The notes under the pieces were generated by a model. It was not told where the DNA came from and searched no databases. It saw only the letters and a program-made list of their open reading frames with translations. The position numbers and the translations under genes were made by a program. Shown here piece after piece: positions 27,094 to 45,328 of a DNA stretch of 64,000 nucleotides. The stretch is from Hoplostethus atlanticus. Taxonomy: Eukaryota; Chordata; Actinopteri; Trachichthyiformes; Trachichthyidae. The DNA lies in assembly GCA_034670405.1 (NCBI GenBank), contig JAXDDX010000002.1:4995001-5059000 (forward strand). Direction: 5' to 3'. Within the stretch, counting starts at the first letter, position 1; each line of letters opens with the position of its first letter.

Positions 27094-28959
27094 TTTATTT
27101 AAATCAAAGGAAGAACTAGACAAAAGGTTAAATCATTCAGAACATATATTCATAGAATATCTATACATCATCATGATCAACAAAACTAAAGACAAAAAAG
27201 GAAAATAAACAGGACATACAAATGGAGAATGAAGAAAATTCAAATGAGTAATATTGCACTTTGTTTCTAAAACGTTTCAGATCCCCTCTCCCATTCCATT
27301 TTTTTCTGAACATTTCAGCTCCTGTCTTTACAAAGTCAGGAGTTTAGCTTAGCTTTGACACTGGACTACTCTGAGGCCCAAGCAAATGGACTATGGAATT
27401 GACCAACCTGAAACAAATTTATGAGCTTATTCATTCTAGTTTAGCTTGATGCAAATTCCCTAAGATAAAGTCCAAACAAAGAATTACACACAAATACAAA
27501 GGTAAGAAAGTGATGTCTTGGAATAAGCGGTTTGTCTACTATCCCATGTTAGCTAAGTGGTTCTCGGTGAGGGAAGGGTGCTGATCAACAGCCGCTATCC
27601 TCCAGGCCCGAGGGTGCTCAGAGAGGCGAGCTAGACTAACTCACTGTGGCTTGTTGCTTGACTGGGAAGCAAACTACATCAATGCCCAAAATACATGGAA
27701 AAAAAAAAAATAGCCCAGTCAGCCCTCATCAGCTTTGGAAAAAACACACAATTCAAAGAGGCCTGTTCAGGGATCGTCACGTCTTTAAAACACTCGCTTT
27801 TAAAAAGGACTTTTTTTTCCTCTTCCCTTTTTGTCCCTTTGAATAAACATGGAAAGGTCTCAGCCATACAGACGTGTACAAATAAAAGACAAGAGGTTGT
27901 AATTAATGTAGACACTGAAGAATGAAGAATCATGATCAGGTCTTTTCCGTGTCAAGGCCACTAAGATAAGATCACTTTAATAATCTGCAGTTCATCAATT
28001 ACTGTCAGAAGCTGTATATTTAGAAGTTGCCAGCTGGATCTCAAGAATAGCGTGCACACACACACAGAACACACACACACACACACACACATACAAACAT
28101 GTGTCAGCTACGTTTTAAAATGTAAACTTTCAAAAAAAAGTCACTAATCTTAAAAATATTAAATAATGCATTCATGTCCTACACAACACTGCTTGACCGA
28201 AAGTAATAATTTGGTAATAACATGGTTACTACCAAATGACTTTCCCCAGACCTTCAGCCCTGAATGCTATTTTTTTTTCTTATTTTCTTATCAAAAAGTG
28301 CTACTGATCTTTTTTTCTGACTATGCTAAACCTCTGTTCCAGCTGGTCTATTGTGTTGAATGAGTTAGAAAACAAATGTATTACTCATGTCAACCTAACA
28401 CTACTTGTTCTGGCCAGTTTGAACAGAGGTTTAGCAATGTCCCCAACTATTCAGCTGTGCTGGGTTTGCTCCGCAGAGGCAGAGTCATATCATTTCTTCT
28501 CATTTTATTTTTTTTTCTTCTTATTTCTAGCATTCTGGCTTCACTGGTCTGGTAAATCTGTTGGTTGGATGAATTGGGCAAGTGCAGCAGGACAAAAAGG
28601 GAATGTCATTCGTCTCAGAAAGCTGCCTTGCTTCTCTGTATGTCTATTCTCTTGTTTTGGTAGTTATTATTTTAAACAGTGCAATTTAAAAGAAAACAAA
28701 CATTTTTTCTCTTTTTTTCCCAAACTGTTTGGCAAGTGAGAAGACCACCTGAGACAGTGCTTTTTTTAGGCAGCTATGTACGCCCGAGTTACCCTGAGAT
28801 CAGGAGTAGAGGGGCTGCAGGCAATTAGGGAGAGGGAAATCCCTCAATAATGTACCACCCTTTCTGACACTCACACACACACAGACAGACACACAGACAC
28901 TACAATTTGAGTGGCAAATGAATGTCTGCAACCCACCTACTCCAAATTCAGAGCAACAT

Positions 28960-28997
<38 letters not shown>

Positions 28998-30054
28998 TTG
29001 GCTAAATACAAAAACAGACACAGAATAGCGCAACTAAACGCATAAAGGAGGGAAGCCACACTTGGATCCAAGCTGAGGAGGCAACATCTTAAAGAGCTTC
29101 CAGGTGGAGATAGTGTGCTGCAGCTGTAAAAGTCCGGTCTAGTTATTAAATGTCATTGAGGAAATGTCATAAAGAGAAAAAGAAACAGCTTAAACAGCTT
29201 AAACAAATTCAGTGCATTGTTCTTGTCCTTTTAGTCTATTTTTTTCCAAATCAAATCCTGTTCTCCGCATTGCTCAAAGTTGTGCGAATAAGAGTCTAAG
29301 GAGTTAAGCCTGCTCATATTCTCATAAGTCTCATATTCTTAGTCCAGCGCGTTACAAGGCTGAAACCAAACTATTAGTGATTTTTTTTTTCAATTTTCAT
29401 CAAATGGAGCCACGCAACTCAAGCAAAGAATAAAATGTGCAAAACAAAATCCCAAATGAGGCAGGAGGAGGTTAGTCTTTGCTCCGTTGTTGACTGCTGC
29501 TGACCACTTTCATTCATACAGTCTAGGGTTGTTATAACGCTGTTGTCATTTTCTCTTCATCCCGCTTTCTTTACTTGCTTCTGTCTGGACATGAATTGTC
29601 CTGCACTTTGTGAAGAGCCATGTCCGTATGTGCCATGGGTACAGAAGAATCAAGGGTTAAAGAAGAGCTTGGCAGACCAAGCCCTGGTGACTCTTCATCG
29701 TCAAAACCATCACCAGGGCTGTCTCCGCTACTGGGGCTTCTCTTACAGATTGAATGCATGTTCATCTGCCCATACCCCCCCCCGGCAAGCTGACACAGGA
29801 AGGAAGTGATACCCCAGACTAGTGACTTCCTGTTTCTCTCACTGAGGGGAAGTAAGAGGAATTTTGTCCAACCAAACTCATCGTGGTTATTTGTCCAAGT
29901 CTTTGTTTGTTGGTTGGTTAGTTACTTGTTTGTTTTCTCTCGATGTCGACAGCGTAGTGCGAACGCTGTCGCCGGGGAAAAATAAACAAAGCTGTGCCTT
30001 GGAGGCAGGTTCTTCGGGTTCCCCGAGTCGGTCGGGGGAATGTTGGGATTACAC
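27094..30054 (-). other. arrdc3: probable arrdc3 3' UTR
   Basis: The - strand continues without recognisable genes from the arrdc3 stop at 30055 to an AATAAA signal (+ strand tttatt at 27094-27099). I infer a 3' UTR of about 3 kb; long 3' UTRs are usual for ARRDC3. It contains a CA repeat near 28055-28090 and a run of 35 A on the + strand (28961-28995; poly-U in the transcript). The exact cleavage site is not proven, and nearer signals may also be used. Confidence 0.5.
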
Positions 30055-35558
<5,504 letters not shown>

Positions 35559-35858
35559 GGTGGAAAGAAATAGGCTACAGAGACCTAGAACTTAAAAAAG
35601 AAAGTCTATGAAAAAATAATCTCATAAGAAAAAAGGATGCAGTATTCAGACACTGATCCGTATCTCTGCCCTGCAAAAAGCAGGAGGCACGATCAGTGGT
35701 GTCTTTGCGAGCAGTTCATTGAGATGTGTGAAGGCTGAATAACAGCACTGGATGCTGTTATCGTCCGCCTCTCTGCGTGTTGGTCTCCGGTCAAAGACAA
35801 GGAAACTCCTGTAGCTCAGCTCACTTTAAGGGACGGGCTGTGTGAAAAACAACCTATG

Positions 35859-35868
35859 GCGCATGCGC
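35859..35868. promoter_or_regulatory. NRF1-type site upstream of arrdc3
   Basis: The palindrome GCGCATGCGC, the consensus for nuclear respiratory factor 1, lies about 300 bases upstream of the arrdc3 start codon in a GC-richer patch. It is a plausible element of a TATA-less promoter; the transcription start is not located. Confidence 0.5.
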
Positions 35869-37621
35869 GGGACTTCACTGCCCCCTCCTTCCGCCTTCTG
35901 GAACAAGGCAGAGGGAGAAGAGTGGCACTGAGCCAGATGACAAGTTTGGTCAAACAGCTGATACACTGCAAAAAAATGTCTATCTTAACAAGTCATTTCG
36001 TCTAGTACTGAGTCTTAACGGGTAATGTTTTATCCTCAAAATGACAGAAAAAACATCTGCCATATAGCGTTCTCTCCGTCTCTCCTCAATTCTACAATCA
36101 AGTGACAATATTTTAAAATAATGGCGGATCTCTCCACTGGTGTGAAGATAATGTCATTTGATTTAAGAAAAAGGGAAGTTGATTTGCATTGGAAACGAGT
36201 GAAATTATCCCACACAGTTGTTTTAAGAGAATATTTTAAGACTCAATAGTGGACTGAATGACTTTCATTGTTGCAAAGGGAAAACAACGCGCAAACGGTG
36301 CATTGAAACACAAGACTGTGAGTGAGATAGTGAGATATTTAGCCTATATGTAGACATCCACTGAACAGTGTTTGTACATTCATCCCTAACGTAATCGACA
36401 CATATGTACTGTAGACACAAATATCTAGGCTCGCCGCAGATTGCAGATTCGTGTGCAACCAACAGAAAACAATAGACCTGCAATTTTGCATAAGGAATTT
36501 CTGGAGGTAATGTAGAAATCTGAGGAGATTAGACGTTGAGTAGAAACCTACCACACTGGCTTCTGCTATCAAGATTAACATGGGTGATCTACCAGGCTAC
36601 ACAGACAAGGAGACTGGGGGTTGGGGCTTCTCATCATGTTGAACTCACAGTTTACAGCAAAACAACTCTGAGGCTCAAAACGCCACCTCGTGGATGTCAA
36701 GGCTTTTTTAATATCACGCATCACCTGTTGAACAGCCCGTAGCCGGCTTATTGTATATCAACCTAACAATGAATGGTAATATTAGTAAAAAAAAATCTTA
36801 ACAAATCATTTTCAGACTGCAATCATTTTCAGTCTGTGTGGTATTATTAGAAGGTGCTACTGATTGTGCTACAGCATTTCAATATAATGCGACTGTTTTC
36901 TTTTAGTTAGTTATTAAGCAGCAACACAGAGAAATGGGTGCTAGTTTGTGATTAGTGATGCGGTCGGTGATTCAAAGCCCTCTTCTAAGCCCAGTTGCAA
37001 GATCTTCTAAAAGGTCACCAAATCAAGACCACTGGATGATTTATCCGTTTGAGTGAAGTGTCAAGAGGATAACCCTCAAGACCAATTTCAGTCCAAATCT
37101 AATGCACGATTTGTGCAAGTAATTTCATGTATCCTTCCTTTATCCTTCTAGGCTTATTTGAAAGACTTTATTTTAAGTTTAAAGCAGAATTTGGCTAGAT
37201 GCATATGAAGGTGGCATATCGCAGTGATAGTTTCATCTTGTAGATGATTTAAAAGTCAAATGCTTCCCTCTAGAGACTAAACTGAGTCATTACATCAAGA
37301 AAGTAAAAATTGTAATCATCTTGATTTACAAAGAGAGTACACCATTTAATTTTATATTTTTCTGTAAACAAAATATTCCCGTGTTTCTGTTTTAGCTAAA
37401 TTCAGCTATTTTTTGAGATGTGGACAATCCGATTTTTCTACATAATAAGACTACTGTACATTGTAAGTATAACATAGAAAGCTCTTATTGTGAAAGCGAA
37501 ACCCGGAATGTTTATGTCAGATCCCTCCTCACTCCAACCAAGTAAAGAAACTGACAGGCTAACTCTACTAGCGAATCCTTTACAACAACAAATCAAAGTG
37601 TGTTGGCCGTGAATCGCTGTC
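35869..37621. other. divergent intergenic region between arrdc3 and arsk
   Basis: About 1.75 kb separates the arrdc3 promoter (-) from the arsk start (+), so the genes are divergent and may share regulatory DNA. The sequence is mostly A/T-rich. No RNA gene, transposon or exon was recognised. Confidence 0.55.
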
Positions 37622-40600
37622 ATGTATCTAGTGTTTGCTTTGATGGTAACGTTACTGTTTAAAAACTATGGTCAAAGCATTTGCCAAAATGGTACCAGAC
37701 CTAACATTGTCATGGTGATGTCTGATGCATTTGTAAGTACCACTTAAGTTTTGAATTAAGTTACAACATTGTTTTACTGCTATAAAAAGTGCTGCTATAA
37801 TGTCTACTATGCTAGAGCAGTACATTATTGATATGTATTATATCTATGTATAGTAGCCTAATGGCTTTAGGATGTAATATGAGTTTTGTCATGTGTGAAG
37901 GATGGACGACTGACCTTTGATCCTGGCAGTAGAGTTGTGCAGCTACCATACATAAACTACCTAAGAGAGCTCGGCACCACCTTCCTCAATGCCTACACCA
38001 ACTCACCCATCTGCTGCCCCTCAAGAGCAGGTAACACACCAAGCTGCTCACTAAAAAGCAGGACTTTCCCTCTAAATTACATTTATAGACGCCTCACCTG
38101 GTTCTATGTGCATTTTTTTGTCCACTTTAAATAAAATTGAAAAATACAAATCTTTGTATGGGACTCTTGAATGGCTTCCAATAATGTCTTTGCATTACAT
38201 AGGATTTAACAGTGGGGTCAAATAGCGTTTTCCCCATAAAGGTTGTGGTGATCTCAAAATCTTAAAGCCCTCGCAGTAACCACCTCACCTGCAAACTTAC
38301 TGAAATGCATTCAGAACATTTACTGAAGTTATAAAATGGAATTCTATATTTCATACCTCAGCTATGTTTAAACCTCTGCTGTTTTATTTGACTTACATTC
38401 TTTGTTCTTAGCAATGTGGAGCGGCCAGTTTGTTCACCTGACTCAGTCGTGGAACAACTACAAGTGCCTAGATGCTAATGCCACAACATGGATGGACTTG
38501 CTGGAGGAGAATGGGTATCATACCCAGAGGATGGGCAAGCTGGACTACTCCTCAGGGAGTCACTCTGTCAGGTAGGCATTGTCAGGGATCTGAACAAGAG
38601 GCAAGAGGGGCTGTAAAGTACTCAAACGTGGCCGTACATCTACCTGATGAGAGATGTAAGTCATCTGTGAGTAATAGACTATGAATGTCTATTATGAGTG
38701 CACATAATGTCCAGGACACTGTGAGCCATATTCACGTTTTCTACTTCCCCTTTTTGGATGCCTGTCCTCACGTGGTCCTGTTCTGTTCCTTCCTGTTTTG
38801 TGTGTATGGGTGTCCATGTATGGTGTCTCTGTGTTTGCACGTTGTGAGCATTAATGTTTGTCTGTGCAACTCCCGTAGTAATCGAGTGGAGGCCTGGACA
38901 CGAGATGTTCAGTTCCTCCTGCGCCAAGAGGGCCGGCCTGTGACACAGCTTGTTGGGAACACGTCTACAGTAAGAATCATGACAAAAGACTGGGAAACCA
39001 CAGACAGGGCCACCCAGTGGATCCACCACAGAGCTGCATCTCGAACCCAGCCCTTTGCTCTCTACCTGGGCCTCAACTTGCCTCATACCTACAGGACTGA
39101 CTCCCTGGGGCCAACCGCAGGAGGATCCACTTTCCGCACCTCCCCACACTGGCTCAAGAAGGCATGCTCTTTCTTTCTTTCTTTCTCTCAAGATGCAACA
39201 AGACTTTCTCTCTGCTGTTGTGTTTCTTTGTAGACATCAGTAGAAAATCCTAATCCTTTCTATTACATGCATAGGTATCTTCTGACCTCATCTCTATTCC
39301 TAAATGGCTGCCCGTGTCTGCCATGCACCCTGTGGATTACTATTCCACCTTCACCAAGAACTGCAGTGGCAACTTCACTGAGGAGGATGTGAAAAGCATA
39401 CGGGCCTTCTATTATGCCATGTGTGCTGAAGCAGATGCCATGCTGGGTTAGTTGAGTGGCTATTCATCAGATTTTGATGAAGCCTCCCACACCCCAATTC
39501 CTCTGGTCTCCTCACTGTCTTTCTCTCTGTCTGTATCTCCTTCTCTCTTTTTCCAGGCCAGGTAATTTCAGCTCTGAGAGAGACTGGCCTGCTAAACAAC
39601 ACTGTTGTGATCTTCACGGCTGACCATGGAGACCTGGCCATGGAGCATCGGCAATTCTACAAGATGTCCATGTTTGAGGGCAGCTCTCATGTTCCTCTGC
39701 TCATCATGGGTCCTGGGCTGATGTCTGGCCTGCAGGTCAACCAGCCAGTGTCTCTGGTTGACCTCTATCCCACTGTACTGGGTAAGGAAGGACAAAAACA
39801 AAACACTTGTGGGATAGTTTCCTATAAACAGAAAAAAACAGGATTAAAATGTCTGTTAATGGATAGAAAATCAACTGTAGACTTACAATGTTCAGGCCGA
39901 ATAATCTAGCTGGGAAGAGATTTACTGCCTTCCTACAATCTGTAAAATCAAAGGAATAGCAATAACTCTGGTACGTTTCCATTGTGCCATTTTCTTCCTT
40001 GCTTTAACCCATTCGTTCATTTTGCAGAGATTGCAGGCATCTCAGCACCCGGTGATATCAGTGGCCACTCGCTCCTACCCCTGTTGTCCAAGTCGTACGC
40101 TTATTCCCAGATGCAGCATCCAGGCTGGGTTCTGAGTGAATATCACGGCTGTAATGCCAACGCCTCGACATACATGCTGAGAACTGGCCGGTGGAAATAT
40201 ATCGCCTATGCAGATGGCCTGAGTATCCTTCCACAGCTTTTTGGTGAGTTCCCATCCTGACACAGCACAGTAGGATTCAGTTCAGACAATAATTTAAGAA
40301 ATATTCAAAAATATTATATGAAGAGTTGATTTCCAGAATGCTATTTTTGGATAAAAATCATTACCTGAAGTTCATCATTCAGAAACTCTAAAATATAGGG
40401 GCTCCAGTCTGTAAAAGTGTTATTTTCTCCTGTGATCCTTTTCTATTTTCTATTTTAAAAAATGTTCAATCAATTAAGTGTAAGTGTCACTTATCTCATT
40501 TTGAAATGAAACTCTTCATATTCTCTCATGAACAGAGAAGCTCCAGACATGATGCATGTCTGAATGCAGTCATGAAACCCTGGCAACCTTTGACCTTTCT

Positions 40601-40894
40601 ATATTCTCCCTCTAATTTGCAGACCTACCAGTGGACAAGGAGGAACTTCATAATGTGGTGTTGAAATTCCCAGATGTCTGGGCACATCTGGACAGGCTAT
40701 TGCGTAGCATTGTGGACTATCCAATGGTCTCCAAGACTGTCCATCTCTACAACAAACAACAGTTTACTGCCTGGCGCCAGGGTCTGGGGAGCAATTACAG
40801 CCAGGTCATTGCTAACCTCAGGTGGCATGTGGACTGGCAGAAAGATGCACCAGCCAATGAGAGAGCTATTGATGAGTGGCTCAAGGAGTCATGA
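37622..40894 (+). CDS. arsk: arsk, arylsulfatase K (glucuronate 2-sulfatase)
   Basis: The eight exons are 37622-37732, 37901-38030, 38412-38571, 38879-39161, 39275-39446, 39557-39781, 40028-40243 and 40623-40894. Phases close to 522 aa (human about 536). Residues 1 to about 20 form a hydrophobic signal peptide. The sulfatase signature ICCPSRA places the formylglycine cysteine at C75. D35 lies in the first metal-binding strand (MSDAF) and D308-H309 in TADHGDLAMEH. Conserved ARSK blocks GKLDY, NRVEAWTRDV and HRQFYKMSMFE are present. ARSK is a lysosomal sulfatase that removes 2-O-sulfate from glucuronate in heparan and dermatan sulfates. The intron after exon 4 starts with GC instead of GT (39162-39163). 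The K-V junction there is exactly where the family sequence demands it. A poly(A) signal follows at 41347. Confidence 0.96.
40361..40421. repeat. dispersed repeat fragment, copy 1 (arsk intron)
   Basis: A segment beginning ttacctgaagttcatcattc and ending in ctgtaaaagtg is closely similar to 46070-46128 in a skic3 intron. It is an interspersed repeat of unrecognised family; the flanking A/T-rich parts also look related. Confidence 0.6.
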
Positions 40895-41346
40895 TATTTT
40901 ACTATTATATGTACACGGATGGACATCTTCAAGCTATCAGTTTGCGTCTAAATGTCCAGTGTGTTTGCGTTTCCTATGAGATTGCATCACTTTGAGACCC
41001 ACCCTGATGTCTGGGTGTGTATCTGTGTGTTTGTGTGTGTGTGTCTCAATTAATCTGGTTCTCATTCAAATAGACCTGGCAATCTCTCCCCACTGTACAC
41101 CAAGGGAATCTGTGCTAAAAGTGGTGTTTTGTGATGCTGTCTGTCATTGAAGGTTTTTTGAGAGCTAGCTAACCTTTTTTGTGGAATGATCCAAGGTTCA
41201 TTCATTCATATTTAGTGGCTAAGTTATTGTTGTTGTTTATTTACTACGACTGCCTTTTTCCACCAATATACATGAAAAGGGACCAAACTGAAGGTACTTT
41301 TATTTTGAAAATTCAGAGGACTTTTACTTCCATGTCATTGAAAGAA

Positions 41347-41352
41347 AATAAA
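41347..41352 (+). terminator. arsk: arsk poly(A) signal
   Basis: AATAAA about 450 bases after the arsk stop and about 425 bases before the skic3 start codon, on the same strand. The two genes are therefore closely spaced head-to-tail and the skic3 promoter must lie in about 41370-41770. Confidence 0.6.
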
Positions 41353-41776
41353 CAGTTGCCAGCGTACAGAGTGAGTGTTTTACACTTGCAGAGCCTAGCA
41401 GGGTAAGTATTAGGCTAAGTAACTAAACTAAATCACGTACTCGGTTATTATCTATCTATAAAGGTTTGGTACTACTTGACATTTGAAACTGAGGCCTACG
41501 TTTGTGGACTTTGAATAGCTTAACGTCCGGGATGTTTAGCTAACATAGCTAACAGCTAGTTCACATTACCCGAGTTTGTAAAGTCAGCTGTCAACTCTTT
41601 CACCAGCCACATCACCGCTATCACCTGCTCCCAGTGGGAATAGCATCATTTTGCAAAACACTAAAGTCAAATAACAGTAACTAATCGACTCCTTGCAATA
41701 GTTGGCGGTTATTCCAGGCTCTGTTGGTATTACAATGTCCTGATACGTTTCATTGCTTTACTCAGATAACCACAGG

Positions 41777-44700
41777 ATGTCTAATAAAGAAGTAAAAACG
41801 GCACTGAAAAGTGCCAGAGAGGCCATAAAAAACAAAGAGTTCAAAGAGGCTCTAAAACACTGCAAGGTAAGCATCATCAACATTGAGGTATACAGGCAAA
41901 GGAGGCGTTTACAAAGCCTTGTTTTTATAACTGTTTCAGCATTTCTGGGTATTTATTATTAAATATTTAACTATTAACTTCTGTGTTTTCAACCGGACTT
42001 TAGGCTGTTTTGAAACTCGAAAAAAACAATTATAATGCATGGGTGTTCATCGGCTTGGCAGCCAGTGAACTGGAGCAGCCAGACCAGGCACAGACAGCGT
42101 ATAGAAAGGCCCTGGAGCTGGAGCCTGAGCAGCTGCTGGCATGGCAGGTAAGATATCAAAATGTTCACCTGGTCAATACTCACTGACTGGTAGGCATTTT
42201 GTGTCTTTTACTAAGCCCTGGTTGTCTCAACATGAGAACACACCATTTACTGATACTGTGGTGACTTGAGCTGAATACATCCCATTTGTGGAAGAGGATG
42301 CCACTGGGGACAGTGCTGAAATGGGGAAATGTGTCCACACAGAATATTTAACAAGGTTATTAGATATTACAGCTCATATCTGCCTGGATCCTCATACCCT
42401 TGTAAAAAAAAGTATGAAGTGTACAAAAGCTACATGTGTGTTTCAGGGGTTGGCTAATCTGTATGAGAAGACTGACCAGTGGGATTTCAAAATCGAGCTA
42501 CCTGACGTATATCAGAAGCTTATTGAGCTATATGCAAGGTATGCTATTGAAGAACCTCTTCTTGTTTCTTAAAATATCAAGATGAACACTGTAGCTTTGA
42601 CTAGCTTTCACATATTTCTGATGTTGATGTCAGATTCTCATTCTGTTCATTCACAGCTCAGACAAAATCAAATGTTATGAGATGATCAAAAAACTGTCAG
42701 ATATCTATCACTCGGACAAAGAATATTTAAAGGTATGTAACCTGTTCAAGACCAATTTAGAGAGGAAGAGACAGACAGAGTGGAGTACTTATTTTGACAC
42801 CTGAATGTGTGTGTAGTTGGCAAAGGTTTGGCTACAGCTTATCGAGCTTAAGGAGGAAGAAGCTGTGGACAAGACCGAGCTACGGCAGCTATGGCAACAG
42901 ATGACTCATCTCCTCTCAGATGGCATGGATGTAGAGGAGCAGGACAATGAAACTCAGCAGCATGTAAGATTGGAGGGGTTCCCCTTCCTACGCAGAGGCT
43001 TTGTGACAAATAAGATTCCCTCTCCACAGTGAATCTAAACAGCATGTCAAATGTCCCTTTTGTAAACTAGACATAATGGCGTGTAACATTTCCCCTAATA
43101 CACAACGTGACTCAGTAGCAGGCGATATTTCTTCTCATACACTGCACAAGTCAACAGCACTTACGATTTTTCTTCATACTCAGTGAGATTGAACACCACT
43201 TAAAATTTGAGTTTGGATGGTAACTGCTGATCTGGTGTTTAATTTGGCCTCCCTTCCACTTCTCCACTGCATTTACTGATGTATTGTGCCAGGGTACCAA
43301 TTACCTTGTCAAATGACAGCAGGGCTGTTGAAGGAGTCAAGACCACCTTACTTAAGCCTTACTTAGTTAAGACCAAGACTGACTCTATTCAAGTTGAGAG
43401 CAAGACCAAGTCTTTTTCAAGAGCCCTTCATTTAATTGAAAGCACAATATACTAAATATTGTGTGATTGCATTCAAATACTACAGGCCTGTGTTGATGCA
43501 CATGATTATTGCATGAAACAAAGCTATCAAGTTTCTCCTCATGCTGTTTTAGTGAAACTGTCCCTATGCTGTCTGCTCATTTGCTCACTATGACAGTTAA
43601 TCACAGCATTTGAAAAGGCCATGGGTCTCACCGATCCTGTTCCAGGAGAGGAACACAGGAAGCTCTCAGCCGACTACATCAAATGTCTTTCTAAAGTAAG
43701 TACACTCTCTCAATGTTTGCATCACCGTCACAGAAATCTAAGGACATTGAGAATGTGTGGACATTCATAGCATAGCATAGAAAGTAGGCCACTCCATTCA
43801 TTGCACTGCGCAGTCTCCTCCTAATTCAGCTGCTGTTCATGAATTCACCCTCTCTTTAGCTGCCACAGGAAGAAGCCAAAATTAAAGAGGCTTGTGAGTC
43901 CATGCTGTCCCTCTACCCCACCCAAAGTTATCCTCTTGAAGTCCTTTGTTCTCACTATCTCAAGACGGGTAAGACACTCTTGTCGTTCATTAAACCCAAA
44001 ATGACAGCAAGCAGTGATAAACTTTCTCACAGAGTTTCAAGTGGCTTTTTATAAGAAGCTATCAATCTTAATACATGCTATATTTTTATTTTAGGTGTCC
44101 AGAGTGAGGATGCAGGCAACTGTTTCTCCAGGCTCTTGAAACTGGCCCCAAACAGTGGCTTAGGTCACTTGGGTCTGGGCACCAAAGCTCTGCAGGAGGG
44201 CAAATATGAAGATGCCATTAAGGACCTGGCACAAGGTTAGTATACACTGAACACCCTTGAACCTGACACATACTGCTTAAGCTTTAAGGTTAATCTCACA
44301 TGAGCAGTGCTGTAATTTGGATATTGGGTATCTTTGGTATCGGTGGTGACTGTCTGTCTGTTCTGTTTCATTAGGGTTGAAGAAAATGGGCTCCAGTACA
44401 GGGTGGTGCAGCCTGGCTCAGGCCCAGCTCAAAATGCACAGATACTCTGACAGTGCTGCATCCTGCTCCCAAGGTATGGCTAGTCTACTCGATATCCTTA
44501 TAGTTACCCAATTGATCTGACAACAGAAATTAATCACTGATCAAGAGTCAGTTAGGTCTTTTCCCAGGGTCCAACAGAATTGATCTTGTTAGGCTTTAGA
44601 GTAATTCATTACAAAAGCAGCAGAGGGATATGTAGTGTCTTGTCTGGTATGAAGTCTTTCGTTACTCAAGGAGATGCTGAACACTTGTTGTATTGGTTGT

Positions 44701-45292
44701 ATTGTATCAGGTCTGACATTGTGTGTGTCTGGAGATGAGGAACTGAGGCGCACGCTCCTAAAGCTGAGGCTAGAGGCCCTGGTCAGGACTGGGGACGAGA
44801 AGGCTGCAGACCAGGCGATTGAGATACTCTCACAGGTAATACACACAGCCTGTGCACACATACACACTTGCTCTTTGCGTTGTCTTTATGTTGGGATCAT
44901 CCAAGTTAAAGGGGCATTAAGTAATCCATGACCTCATCGATCTCTATCGGCGACCAAGGAATTGCAGCAACAGCCACAGGTCTCTGACACAGCTTGGTGG
45001 TCTGCAATTGACATAAATAATAACGTTTTTTCCTAGCCTGTCTTCCTCTTTCTTAGTTGTGTTTTTTCCCTTTTCTTTAGATCCCAAATGCTGAAAAAGA
45101 CCCAGTTGTGGTAGCCTTTAAAGGAAGAGCATACCTGAACAAAGGAGAGGTTGACGAAGCACTTGAGGTAAGGTACCTTTTACCTACTGAATTTAATAGC
45201 TGTGAAAATATCAGGTTTATGATATGATACCCTAAGATATGATATGAGCTATCTGATGAAGAAATGCTGATGTTACAGTAAAGATAGGTACT

Positions 45293-45328
<36 letters not shown>

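Noticed and set aside
38679-39233. Long open frames on both strands over arsk exon 4
   Set aside because: The + frame is arsk itself running into its introns; the - frame is its shadow.
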